Source: JADKAV01 sp963732355 (GTDB lineage: Bacteria; Actinomycetota; Actinomycetes; S36-B12; UBA10799). From it: a DNA stretch of 64,000 bases. Location: the NCBI GenBank assembly GCA_963732355.1, contig CAVSZD010000007.1:372001-436000 (forward strand), in the 5' to 3' direction. Positions 33,757 to 41,556 of the stretch are shown here, piece after piece; the stretch's first letter is position 1; every line of letters starts with the position of its first letter. Position numbers and translations under genes: made by a program. The notes under the pieces are model-generated. The model was not told where the DNA came from. It searched no databases and saw only the letters and a list, made by a program, of their open reading frames with translations.

Positions 33757-34526
33757 CCCTGCGCACCCTGCAACTGGTCAACCCTGCGAATCGCGTCTAC
33801 GACCTCACCGGGGTCGTCGGTCAGGTAGAGCAGTTCGTGGTCGTTGTCGGCGATCTTGGCTTCGGCGGCAAGGGTGTCGCGGATCCAGTCGACCAGACCG
33901 GACCAGTACGAAGTCCCGACGAGCACGATGGGGAACCTGGTGACCTTGCCGGTTTGTACAAGCGTCAACGCCTCGAACATCTCATCGAGGGTTCCGAACC
34001 CGCCCGGGAAGACCACGAACCCGCGGCTGTACTTGACGAAACAGGTCTTGCGCACGAAGAAGTAGCGGAAGTTGACTCCGATCTCGACCCATTGGTTGAT
34101 GCCTTGCTCGTGGGGCAGCTCGATGCCCAGCCCGATACTCGTGCCACCGGCCTCGAAGGCACCCTTGTTCGCAGCTTCCATGATGCCGGGACCCCCGCCG
34201 GTGATCACCGCATAACCAGCCCGGGCCAGTCGCGCACCGACGTCTTCGGCCTCGGCGTATTCCGGGTGACTGCGGGATGTTCGGGCACTTCCGAACACGG
34301 AGATGGCTGGGCCGACGTTAGCCATGGCCCCGAACCCTTCAACGAATTCCGCCTGGATCCGCAGGACTCGCCAGGGGTCGGTGTGGACCCAGTCTCCGGA
34401 GGCTTCACTATCAAGAAGTCGCTGATCGGTGGTGGATCCCCGCGCCAGTTTCCCGCGAAGGACAACTGGGCCGCGCTGGCGTTGCGGTGATGGTCCAGTG
34501 TGGGTAATTGACTGCTCATCGGTCAT
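33753..34526 (-). CDS. LOG family (TIGR00730) Rossmann-fold protein
   Basis: 257 residues. GGGPGIMEAANKGAFEAGG and the LOG signature VVFPGGFGTLDEMFEAL identify the lysine-decarboxylase-like/LOG family, nucleoside 5'-monophosphate phosphoribohydrolases that release cytokinin-type bases from their nucleotides. The N-terminal ~45 residues are a basic, poorly conserved extension. Mycobacterial Rv1205, in the same neighbourhood, makes cytokinins (literature memory). ATG 34526 follows TATGTT by 6 nt. Confidence 0.9.
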   Translation of the reverse strand: MTDEQSITHTGPSPQRQRGPVVLRGKLARGSTTDQRLLDSEASGDWVHTDPWRVLRIQAEFVEGFGAMANVGPAISVFGSARTSRSHPEYAEAEDVGARLARAGYAVITGGGPGIMEAANKGAFEAGGTSIGLGIELPHEQGINQWVEIGVNFRYFFVRKTCFVKYSRGFVVFPGGFGTLDEMFEALTLVQTGKVTRFPIVLVGTSYWSGLVDWIRDTLAAEAKIADNDHELLYLTDDPGEVVDAIRRVDQLQGAQG

Positions 34527-34532
34527 GCAGCC

Positions 34533-34538
34533 AACATA
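34533..34538 (-). promoter_or_regulatory. Predicted leaderless -10 box of the LOG-family gene
   Basis: TATGTT on the minus strand, 6 nt before ATG 34526. Confidence 0.5.
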
Positions 34539-34583
34539 TGCGCCTGGTGTGACCTATTGGCAACGCCTCGGTGACGCTGCGGG

Positions 34584-35513
34584 TCAGCTGGTGGGCTCCT
34601 GCGTTGGTGACGGGCTCGGGGAGACCGACGTGCTCGGAGAGGGTGAAGCAGTTGGTTTGGTGCCCGGCCGGTTGAGCGGAATGTCATAGCGGTCTGCAGC
34701 CTCCGGTCCAAGTCCGGCTTCCGCCAGCAGTTCGGTGCCGGTGCCGCGGTACACGTTCAGGTCGAGCATTCGCGAGCCCGATCCGGGCAACCGGCCGGAG
34801 TCCGTGAACTGCCAGATTCGGGCGTGGTCGCGGGGCCAGCCCCTGATCTGCATGGGCTTCTGCTTGAGGAACAGGCCCCAGTTGGCATGCCAGAGGGGGT
34901 ACGAATGCAGCTTCGGGTCGGGGAGTAGTCGGCGTTCCATGTACCGGGTGTAGGAGTAGAACCACGGTGTGCGCCCGGTTCGATGCTCGACCACCTGCAA
35001 CCAAGTGGTGACCCAGCGGGTCAGATCTGCCCGACCGAGACTCGTGTTCTCGGTTTCCAGGTCGAGTGCCAAGGGCAGGTGCCCGGGCTGGAGTCTGCCG
35101 CCGACCCGTGCGGAGGCCTTGCGCGCCTGGGCTCTTGCGTCGGCAACGACCCGCGACTTGCGACTGGTCGGCGTGGCGTAATAGTAGGCGCCGACAAGCA
35201 GCCCGGCCCGACGAGCCGCCACCTTGTCACGGCCGTACCAGTAGCCGGCCTCGGCATGCGCCGAGCCGGACGTGTCACCGGACTTGATCACCACGAAACG
35301 CACGCCGCTGTTCTGCAACTTGTTGAAGTCGAGCACACCCGGGCCGATGTGCTGCCAGCGCGAGACGTCCACTCCCCTTATTTCGGCCAGGCCCTGGTGC
35401 TTCCACGAGGTCGCTTTCGGTTTGGGCTTGTAACCGGCCACCGGCTGGATCCCGACGGCTGCGACCGCGGCGCACAGCCCTGCTGCACCGACGGCAAGCA
35501 ACGCCCGGTTCAT
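34584..35513 (-). CDS. Secreted GH25 lysozyme-like muramidase
   Basis: 309 residues. The signal peptide is MNRALLAVGAAGLCAAVAAVG. The GH25 barrel shows GVDVSRWQ at its start, FVVIKSGDTSGSAH, LVGAYYYATP and the catalytic DxE motif LALDLETEN; near the end are ARIWQFTDSGRLPG and LDLNVYRGT. A Ser/Pro/Thr tail ends the protein. It should cleave peptidoglycan glycan strands outside the membrane. ATG 35513 overlaps the dapE stop (ATGA), with GGAG 8 nt upstream, so translation is coupled to dapE, an unusual pairing of a precursor-synthesis and a cell-wall cleavage gene. Confidence 0.87.
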   Translation of the reverse strand: MNRALLAVGAAGLCAAVAAVGIQPVAGYKPKPKATSWKHQGLAEIRGVDVSRWQHIGPGVLDFNKLQNSGVRFVVIKSGDTSGSAHAEAGYWYGRDKVAARRAGLLVGAYYYATPTSRKSRVVADARAQARKASARVGGRLQPGHLPLALDLETENTSLGRADLTRWVTTWLQVVEHRTGRTPWFYSYTRYMERRLLPDPKLHSYPLWHANWGLFLKQKPMQIRGWPRDHARIWQFTDSGRLPGSGSRMLDLNVYRGTGTELLAEAGLGPEAADRYDIPLNRPGTKPTASPSPSTSVSPSPSPTQEPTS

Positions 35514-36562
35514 CGCAACCACTCCAACATCTGGTTCTCACATTTCAGAAGATGCTCGATTGGAACATACTCGCCGCGGGTGTGGGCCAAGGACGGATCA
35601 CCCGGCCCGAAATTGACCGCCGGCACGCCCAATCCGGAGAAGCGCGCCACGTCGGTCCACCCGAACTTCGGACGCGGGACGCTGCCGGTCACCTCCACGA
35701 ATGCGCGGGCCGCCGGGTGTCCGAGTCCCGGCATGGCTCCCGGGGAGTTGTCGACGACCTCGATCGGGTACCCCTCGAAGATCTCTTCGACGTGGGCCAG
35801 TGCCTGGGCTGGGCTCCTGTCCGGGGCATATCGGAAGTTCACGGTCACGACGCAGGCATCCGGGATCACGTTGGTGGCGACACCACCTTCGATGCCAACA
35901 GCGTTGAGACCTTCCCGGTACTGCAACCCGTCGATGACCGGGCTCGATGGCACGTACCGGTTGAGCCGGTCCAGGATGTCACCCGCGGCGTGGATGGCGT
36001 TGCTTCCCAGCCAGCCCCGGGCCGAGTGTGCTCTCTGCCCGGAGGTACGGATCAGGGCCCGCAGGGTCCCTTGACAGCCCGCCTCGACCCCAGCATCACT
36101 GGGCTCCATCAGGACCGCGAAGTCGGCCTCGAGCAGGTGCGGGTGTTCGGCAGCAAGTCGGCGCAGGCCGTTGGCCGAGTCATCGATCTCCTCGCACTCG
36201 TAGAACACGAACGTGAGGTCACGGCTGGGTTCGGTCAGTTCATGAGCGCAGCGCAACGCCACGGCGCAGCCGCCTTTCATGTCGTTGGCGCCCAGGCCGT
36301 AGAGCCTGCCGTCCTCGATTCGATGAGGCAGGTTGTCGGCCGCCGGCACGGTGTCCAGGTGCCCTCCGAGCACCACCCGTTCCTGTCGGCCCAGTTCGGT
36401 GCGGGCCACAACCGTGTTACCGAAACGGTTTACCTGCAGGTGTTCGCACACCTGCAGGGCCTGCTCGACGGCGTCCGCGATGCGCTGTTCATGTCGCGAT
36501 TCGCTGGGAATGTCCACCAGAGCCGCCGTCAGATTCACGACGTCCATCGAAAGATCAAGCAT
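35510..36562 (-). CDS. dapE: Succinyl-diaminopimelate desuccinylase
   Basis: 350 residues of the M20 metallohydrolase type. Metal ligands are in LGGHLDTVPA (His, Asp), GANDMKGGCAV (Asp) and FYECEEIDD (Glu-Glu); a lid domain follows. It removes succinate from N-succinyl-LL-diaminopimelate, giving LL-DAP for lysine and peptidoglycan. ATG 36562 follows TACTGT by 6 nt and gives MLDLSMDVVNLTAALVDIPS, as in other actinobacterial DapE. Divergent from dapD, which acts three steps earlier. Confidence 0.92.
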   Translation of the reverse strand: MLDLSMDVVNLTAALVDIPSESRHEQRIADAVEQALQVCEHLQVNRFGNTVVARTELGRQERVVLGGHLDTVPAADNLPHRIEDGRLYGLGANDMKGGCAVALRCAHELTEPSRDLTFVFYECEEIDDSANGLRRLAAEHPHLLEADFAVLMEPSDAGVEAGCQGTLRALIRTSGQRAHSARGWLGSNAIHAAGDILDRLNRYVPSSPVIDGLQYREGLNAVGIEGGVATNVIPDACVVTVNFRYAPDRSPAQALAHVEEIFEGYPIEVVDNSPGAMPGLGHPAARAFVEVTGSVPRPKFGWTDVARFSGLGVPAVNFGPGDPSLAHTRGEYVPIEHLLKCENQMLEWLR

Positions 36563-36568
36563 CGAACC

Positions 36569-36574
36569 ACAGTA
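36569..36574 (-). promoter_or_regulatory. Predicted leaderless -10 box of dapE
   Basis: TACTGT on the minus strand, 6 nt before ATG 36562. Confidence 0.55.
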
Positions 36575-36666
36575 CGTCGCAGCGCGCGGCCTGCCGCACG
36601 TGGGCGGCAGCGCACCCGGTACTCCCGCTTGTGCGCGCGCAACCCGGGCAATGGCAGGCTGGGCCC

Positions 36667-37590
36667 ATGCTGATCACCTCACCCGCAAGCGGTATCGGAC
36701 TTGCCACTGTCTCCGGGGACACCGTGCTGGACGTCTGGTACCCCGTACCGGCGCTGACTCGTCAGCCGGCCGACGCCCCCGAGATCTCGCAGGCGATCGA
36801 TCGGGATCAGGTGCGCAACGTGCGGGTGGACACGGTCGTGACCGTGATCGATGACCTGTCGGCGCCCCCGGTGGACACAGCCGACGTATACCTGCGCCTG
36901 CACCTACTGTCACACCGGCTGGTCGAGCCACGAACCGTGAACCTGGACGGCGTCTTCGGGCTGCTGCCCAATGTCGCGTGGACGACCGGCGGACCCGTGG
37001 CGCTCGACCAACTGGAAGACACCCGCATACGCGCCCGCGGGCGTAGTCAATACCTGACGGTTCTGAGCGTGGACAAGTTCCCCCGCATGGTCGATTACGT
37101 CGTTCCCAGCGGCGTGCGTATCGCGGACGCCGATCGGGTGCGCCTCGGAGCTCACCTGGCCGAGGGCACCACCGTGATGCAAGAGGGGTTCTGCAACTTC
37201 AACGCCGGGACCCTGGGCGCGTCGATGGTCGAGGGCCGCATCTCCGCCGGTGTCGTGGTCGGCGACGGATCGGACATAGGCGGCGGCGCTTCGATCATGG
37301 GCACCCTGTCAGGCGGTGGCAGCGAGGTGATCACGATCGGTCAGGGCTGTCTGGTCGGGGCGAACGCAGGGGTCGGCATCTCCCTTGGCGACGGCAGCAT
37401 CGTGGAAGCGGGGTGCTACATCACGGCCGGCTCGAAGGTCACCACGCCCGACGGAACCGTGGTGAAGGCCCGCCAGTTGTCCGGAGAGCCCGGTTGGCTG
37501 TTCCGCCGCAACTCCGTGTCAGGTGCTTTGGAAGCAGTGCGTCGGCCTGGAACCTGGGGTTCCCTCAACGAGGACCTGCACAAGAACTGA
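36667..37590 (+). CDS. dapD: Tetrahydrodipicolinate N-succinyltransferase (actinobacterial DapD)
   Basis: 307 residues. The C-terminal half is a left-handed beta-helix with hexapeptide turns (VRLGAHLAEGTTVMQEGFCNF, GRISAGVVVGDGSDIGGGASI, GCLVGANAGVGISLGDG); the N-terminal half is the actinobacterial type. It succinylates tetrahydrodipicolinate with succinyl-CoA, opening the succinylase route to diaminopimelate. ATG 36667 lies 6 nt after CAGGCT; the frame extends to 36631 without support. Confidence 0.93.
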   Translation: MLITSPASGIGLATVSGDTVLDVWYPVPALTRQPADAPEISQAIDRDQVRNVRVDTVVTVIDDLSAPPVDTADVYLRLHLLSHRLVEPRTVNLDGVFGLLPNVAWTTGGPVALDQLEDTRIRARGRSQYLTVLSVDKFPRMVDYVVPSGVRIADADRVRLGAHLAEGTTVMQEGFCNFNAGTLGASMVEGRISAGVVVGDGSDIGGGASIMGTLSGGGSEVITIGQGCLVGANAGVGISLGDGSIVEAGCYITAGSKVTTPDGTVVKARQLSGEPGWLFRRNSVSGALEAVRRPGTWGSLNEDLHKN

Positions 37591-37591
37591 G

Positions 37592-38182
37592 TTACGCCCG
37601 CCAGAAAGCCTTGTACTTGCGGTTCATGAGCGGTTTCATGACCAACCGCACCGGACCGGGAAGCACGTCGAAGACCCGCTGATCCTCAGGCGTGCCACCA
37701 TCGGCGATCCACGGGAAGACCAGCATGGAGTACTTGGCGTTGCGGTTGGCGGCGTGGAACGGCTTCATGTCGGCCTCGGTGACGTACCGGGTCAGCAGTG
37801 GCTCTCCCTCGGCCTCCTCGTGGGCGCAGTGCGCGGCGAGGATCAACTGTAAGGACCGCAGATCGGCGCCCGTCGAGGCGGAGAGGCCCTGCGTGCCACC
37901 GAAGTCAGCGTCGCAGGCTTCCAATGCCGCGTGCATCTGCTCGTGCTCGGCGGTCAGCGCGTTCACGGTCGCGAGTTCCCTCGGATCGGTGGAACGCTGG
38001 GTGATCAACGGCATCAAGAACGCGTCCTCACCCTCATGATGGTGGTGGAGGTTCTCTGAGAAGAACCACCAGTGCTTGCGCGCCGCTGCGAAGTCGCCGG
38101 AATCCACCAAGGCGTCCACTCGTGCAAGTTCGCGCAACAGAGCACGATGGATCATCGCGTTCATTGTGAAATCAACAGCCAT
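37592..38182 (-). CDS. Hemerythrin HHE-domain protein
   Basis: 197 residues. The four-helix bundle carries a hemerythrin-like set of ligands: MIHRALLREL, LHHHHEGEDAFLMPL, LTAEHEQMHAAL and LAAHCAHEEAEGEPLL, enough His and Glu/Asp for a di-iron centre. Such proteins bind O2 or act in iron or nitrosative stress; the exact role is unknown. Its ATG shares one base with the citrate synthase stop (TGATG), so the two are co-translated. The C-terminal ~60 residues (MLVFPWIADGGTPE, LMNRKYKAFWRA) lie outside the bundle. Confidence 0.87.
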   Translation of the reverse strand: MAVDFTMNAMIHRALLRELARVDALVDSGDFAAARKHWWFFSENLHHHHEGEDAFLMPLITQRSTDPRELATVNALTAEHEQMHAALEACDADFGGTQGLSASTGADLRSLQLILAAHCAHEEAEGEPLLTRYVTEADMKPFHAANRNAKYSMLVFPWIADGGTPEDQRVFDVLPGPVRLVMKPLMNRKYKAFWRA

Positions 38183-39465
38183 CAGCGACCTTCGATGGGC
38201 AGGTAATCCCTCTCTGCCGCGCCGATGTAGACCTGGCGGGGACGTCCGATCTTGGTCTGTGGGTCCTTGATCATCTCTCGCCACTGGGCGATCCAGCCCG
38301 GCAGCCGACCCAGCGCGAAGAGCACCGTGAACATCCGCGAGGGGAATCCCATAGCGCGGTAGATCAGTCCGGTGTAGAAGTCGACGTTGGGATACAGCTT
38401 GCGTTCGATGAAGAACTCGTCGGCCAGCGCCACGTCTTCGAGCCGCTGGGCGATGTCGAACAGGGGGTCGTCCACGTGCAGGTGCTCGAAGACACGCGCC
38501 GCAGTTTCGCGCACTATGGCCGCGCGAGGATCGTAGTTCTTGTAGACACGGTGACCGAAGCCCATCAGCTTCACGCCGGCTTCACGGTTCTTGACCCTGT
38601 TGATGAAGGCGTCCACGGGTTCACCGGAGTCCCGGATCTGCTCGAGCATTTCGAGTACCGCCTGGTTGGCGCCACCGTGCAGGGGACCGAATAGGGCATT
38701 GACTCCGGCGGACACCGACGCGAACAGATTCGCGTGTGACGACCCGACCAGTCGAACCGTCGATGTTGAACAGTTCTGTTCGTGGTCGGCGTGCAGTAGC
38801 AGCAGAAGGTCCATGGCCTGCGTCACCACGGGATCGCTCTCGTAGGGCTCCGCCGGCCAGCCGAACGTCATCCGCAGTAAGCCCTCGACCAGATTGAGTG
38901 AGTTGTCCGGGTAGAGCAGGGGCTGGCCCAGCGACTTCCGGTAGGCGTAGGCGGCGATCGTCGGCAGCTTGGCCAGAAGCCGATAAGTGGAGATCTCCAC
39001 TTCGTCGCTGTCGAACGGGTCGAGGCTGTCCTGGTAGAAGGTCGACAACGCACTCACAGCGCTGGAAAGGACGGGCATCGGGTGGGCGTTGCGCGGGAAT
39101 CCGTCAAAGAAGCGGCGGAGGTCCTCGTGCAGGATCGTGTGCATGCGCAGGCGCTGATCGAAATCGGCGAGTTCGGATGCGGTGGGCAATTCCCCGTAGA
39201 TCAACAGGTACGAGACCTCAAGGTACGAGGAACTCTTGGCCAACTGCTCGATCGGGTAACCGCGGTAGCGCAGGATCCCAGCGTTGCCATCGATGTAGGT
39301 GATGGCCGACGTACAGGAGGCCGTGTTCACGAAGCCACTGTCCAGCGCCACGTGCCCGGTCGCACTCAGCAACTTCGAGGAGTCCAGACCCGACTCACCG
39401 TCCGTGGCTCGCACCACCGGTAGATCCAGACTGACCCCGGGACCGTTCAAGACGAATTCGCTCAC
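38182..39465 (-). CDS. gltA: Citrate synthase, type II-like
   Basis: About 427 residues. Catalytic His in LFGPLHGGANQAVLEML, second His in GFGHRVYKNYDPRA, and HADHEQNCSTSTVRLVGSS mark citrate synthase. It condenses acetyl-CoA and oxaloacetate. The N-terminus is the short actinobacterial form. The frame starts at GTG 39471, but TAGCGT stands 6 nt before GTG 39465, giving MSEFVLNGPG, the preferred start. Downstream hemerythrin gene is coupled. Confidence 0.94.
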   Translation of the reverse strand: MSEFVLNGPGVSLDLPVVRATDGESGLDSSKLLSATGHVALDSGFVNTASCTSAITYIDGNAGILRYRGYPIEQLAKSSSYLEVSYLLIYGELPTASELADFDQRLRMHTILHEDLRRFFDGFPRNAHPMPVLSSAVSALSTFYQDSLDPFDSDEVEISTYRLLAKLPTIAAYAYRKSLGQPLLYPDNSLNLVEGLLRMTFGWPAEPYESDPVVTQAMDLLLLLHADHEQNCSTSTVRLVGSSHANLFASVSAGVNALFGPLHGGANQAVLEMLEQIRDSGEPVDAFINRVKNREAGVKLMGFGHRVYKNYDPRAAIVRETAARVFEHLHVDDPLFDIAQRLEDVALADEFFIERKLYPNVDFYTGLIYRAMGFPSRMFTVLFALGRLPGWIAQWREMIKDPQTKIGRPRQVYIGAAERDYLPIEGR

Positions 39466-39471
39466 GGCCAC

Positions 39472-39477
39472 ACGCTA
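39472..39477 (-). promoter_or_regulatory. Predicted leaderless -10 box of gltA
   Basis: TAGCGT on the minus strand, 6 nt before GTG 39465. Confidence 0.5.
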
Positions 39478-39535
39478 ACGCCGTGCGCCCGGTGCTGTGG
39501 TCAGCAGGTCGGAACTCGGCGCGGGTAGTGACTCC

Positions 39536-40609
39536 TCAGCGCGCGCTCTGGAGGGCGCCCAACCTGTCCGCCGCCGCTCTCACGCGTTCATCGGTTGCCG
39601 TCAGCGCCACCCGGACGTGCTGCGCCCCGGCCGTTCCGTAGAAGTCCCCGGGGGCGACCAGGATGCCCGAAGCCGCTAGGGCGTTGACGGTCTCCCAGCA
39701 CGGCTGGCCCCGAGTCGCCCACAGATACAGGCCCGCCTGCGAGTCATCGATCCGGAACCCCGCAGACTCCAGCGCGGCCCGCAGAACCGCCCGCCTGCTG
39801 CGGTAGACCTCACGTTGGGTGACCACATGTGAGTCGTCATCCAGCGCAGCGCAGGCAGCAGCCTGCACGGGCAGCGGAACCATCATCCCCGCGTGCTTGC
39901 GCACTTGCAGGAGCCGATCGATCAGGGCAGGGTCACCGACTGCGAAGCCGAACCGGTAGCCGGCCATGTTGGACCTCTTGGACAACGAGTGGATGGCCAA
40001 CAGCCCGGAATGGTCACCCCCGCAGACCTGCGGATGCAACAAGGAGACCGGGTCGGCGTCCCATGCCAGTTCGATGTAGCACTCATCGCTGACCAGGATC
40101 TTGCCGCGGGCTCGCGCCTTGGTCGCTGCGGCTTGCAGTTCGGTTGCGCTCATCACCGCCCCGGTGGGGTTGGACGGGGAGTTGATCCAGGTCAGCTCGG
40201 CAGGCTCACCGGCAACGGTCGTGCGGGATCCGGCCATCAAGGCACCCACCTCGTAGGTGGGGTAGGCGATCGGCGGGCTGGCAACCGTGTCCGTGGCACC
40301 GAGCCCGAGCAGGGTGGGCAGCCAGGCCACGAACTCTTTGGTGCCGATCAGGGGCAGGATGTTCTCCGGTTCGACCACGACGCCCAACGAGCGCTGCAGC
40401 CAGCCGACAGCCGCCTGGCGAACCTCAACGGTCCCCTGGGTTGTCGGATAGCCGGGAGCATCAGTTGCTGCTGCTAAGGCGTCCTGGACGATGCGAGGGG
40501 TCGCATCGACCGGGGTTCCCACCGACAGGTCAACAATCCCGTCCGGATGGGCAGCCGCCCGCTGCTTGGCCGGTGTCAGCCTGTCCCACGGGAAGTCCGG
40601 CAGCTGCAC
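39536..40609 (-). CDS. dapC: Succinyldiaminopimelate transaminase
   Basis: 357 residues, class I/II fold. PGYPTTQGTVEVRQAA, WINSPSNPTGAVM (substrate and PLP contact), ILVSDECYIELAWD (PLP Asp) and HSLSKRSNMAGYRFGF with the PLP Lys are in order. With the ferredoxin gene just upstream this matches the conserved fdxC-dapC pair of mycobacteria. It transaminates N-succinyl-2-amino-6-ketopimelate in the DAP route, alongside dapD and dapE here. GTG 40609 starts 3 nt after the ferredoxin stop. Confidence 0.9.
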   Translation of the reverse strand: MQLPDFPWDRLTPAKQRAAAHPDGIVDLSVGTPVDATPRIVQDALAAATDAPGYPTTQGTVEVRQAAVGWLQRSLGVVVEPENILPLIGTKEFVAWLPTLLGLGATDTVASPPIAYPTYEVGALMAGSRTTVAGEPAELTWINSPSNPTGAVMSATELQAAATKARARGKILVSDECYIELAWDADPVSLLHPQVCGGDHSGLLAIHSLSKRSNMAGYRFGFAVGDPALIDRLLQVRKHAGMMVPLPVQAAACAALDDDSHVVTQREVYRSRRAVLRAALESAGFRIDDSQAGLYLWATRGQPCWETVNALAASGILVAPGDFYGTAGAQHVRVALTATDERVRAAADRLGALQSAR

Positions 40610-40612
40610 CTG

Positions 40613-40939
40613 CTACTCGTCGTGCTGCTGTGGCGGAAGAGCCGCGATGAAGTCGACGTCGTGCTCGATCTTGCCCATCTTCGTAGCACCACCGGGCGAA
40701 CCGATGTCGTTGAAGAAGTCGACGTTGGCTTGGGTGTACTCGGTCCACTCCTCGGGCACGTCGTCCTCGTAGTAGATCGCCTCAACCGGACACACCGGCT
40801 CGCACGCACCGCAGTCGACACACTCGTCCGGGTGGATGTAGAGCATCCGCTCACCCTCGTATATGCAGTCGACCGGACACTCGTCGATGCAAGCCTTGTC
40901 CTTCAGGTCCACACATGGCAACGCGATGACGTAGGTCAC
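40613..40939 (-). CDS. fdxC: 7Fe-type ferredoxin
   Basis: 108 residues. The first part is CVDLKDKACIDECPVDCIYEG; the second cluster CVDCGACEPVCPVEAIYYEDD carries the classical C-x2-C-x2-C-x3-C-P. The first set is reduced as in [3Fe-4S]/[4Fe-4S] ferredoxins. The C-terminal extension is rich in acidic and aromatic residues. It should supply electrons to P450s or other oxidoreductases. GTG 40939 has AAGGGA 5 nt upstream; the next gene, dapC, follows directly. Its leader (40940-41048) has a TATAGC box but no clear regulator site. Confidence 0.93.
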   Translation of the reverse strand: MTYVIALPCVDLKDKACIDECPVDCIYEGERMLYIHPDECVDCGACEPVCPVEAIYYEDDVPEEWTEYTQANVDFFNDIGSPGGATKMGKIEHDVDFIAALPPQQHDE

Positions 40940-41048
40940 GACGGTCCCTTTCTCGACGTGGGTGAGCCGTTATCCCAAGGCTATAGCGCTTCCATTGAAT
41001 CGGGTCAGGCCCACCCGTGCAAACGAGGCGAAACCGCCATGCAGTAGA

Positions 41049-41528
41049 TCAGGCCGGACCCAGCCTGTGATCCAGATACACAAGGGGAGGGGCTTCGAAC
41101 GCGTCGTGCACGATGCTGCGGACCCGGCCCACGACGATGCTGTGGTCCCCGCCGGGATACACGGCCTCGGTGGTGCATGTCAGATAGCCGATGGAACCAG
41201 TGAGCAGCGCGGTCTTCTCGGCATCCCGGTGATACTCGACGACGTCCATCTGACTGGCCAGCGGACGACCCCGTTCCGCGAACCAACGAGCGGCCGCGGC
41301 CTGGTCGGCGGACAGCATGTTCACCACCCAGCGGTCGGTACGCGACACCGCGGTGTGGAACCTCGAATCCAGTTGCACGCAGAAGAGCACCAGAGGCGGT
41401 TCCAATGAGACGGAGGTGAAGGAGTTCGCCGTCATCGCGTGATCCTCGTCATCCACCCTCGTGGTGACGACCACAACACCGCTGGCACAACGGGCCATGA
41501 AGCCGCGGAAGCGTTCGGTGTCATCCAT
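41049..41528 (-). CDS. Flavin reductase-like protein
   Basis: 159 residues. GVVVVTTRVDDEDHAMTANSFTSVSLEPPLVLFCVQ is the FMN-binding pattern of the flavin reductase family (split beta-barrel), followed by SRFHTAVSRTDRWVVNML and GGDHSIVVGRV. It would reduce flavin with NAD(P)H for a monooxygenase partner; no partner oxygenase is adjacent. ATG 41528 follows TAGCGT by 7 nt; the longer frame to 41582 would overlap the protease gene. Confidence 0.85.
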   Translation of the reverse strand: MDDTERFRGFMARCASGVVVVTTRVDDEDHAMTANSFTSVSLEPPLVLFCVQLDSRFHTAVSRTDRWVVNMLSADQAAAARWFAERGRPLASQMDVVEYHRDAEKTALLTGSIGYLTCTTEAVYPGGDHSIVVGRVRSIVHDAFEAPPLVYLDHRLGPA

Positions 41529-41535
41529 CAGAAGA

Positions 41536-41541
41536 ACGCTA
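41536..41541 (-). promoter_or_regulatory. Predicted leaderless -10 box of the flavin reductase gene
   Basis: TAGCGT on the minus strand, 7 nt before ATG 41528. Confidence 0.45.
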
Positions 41542-41556
41542 ACCTGGTGGGACGTC

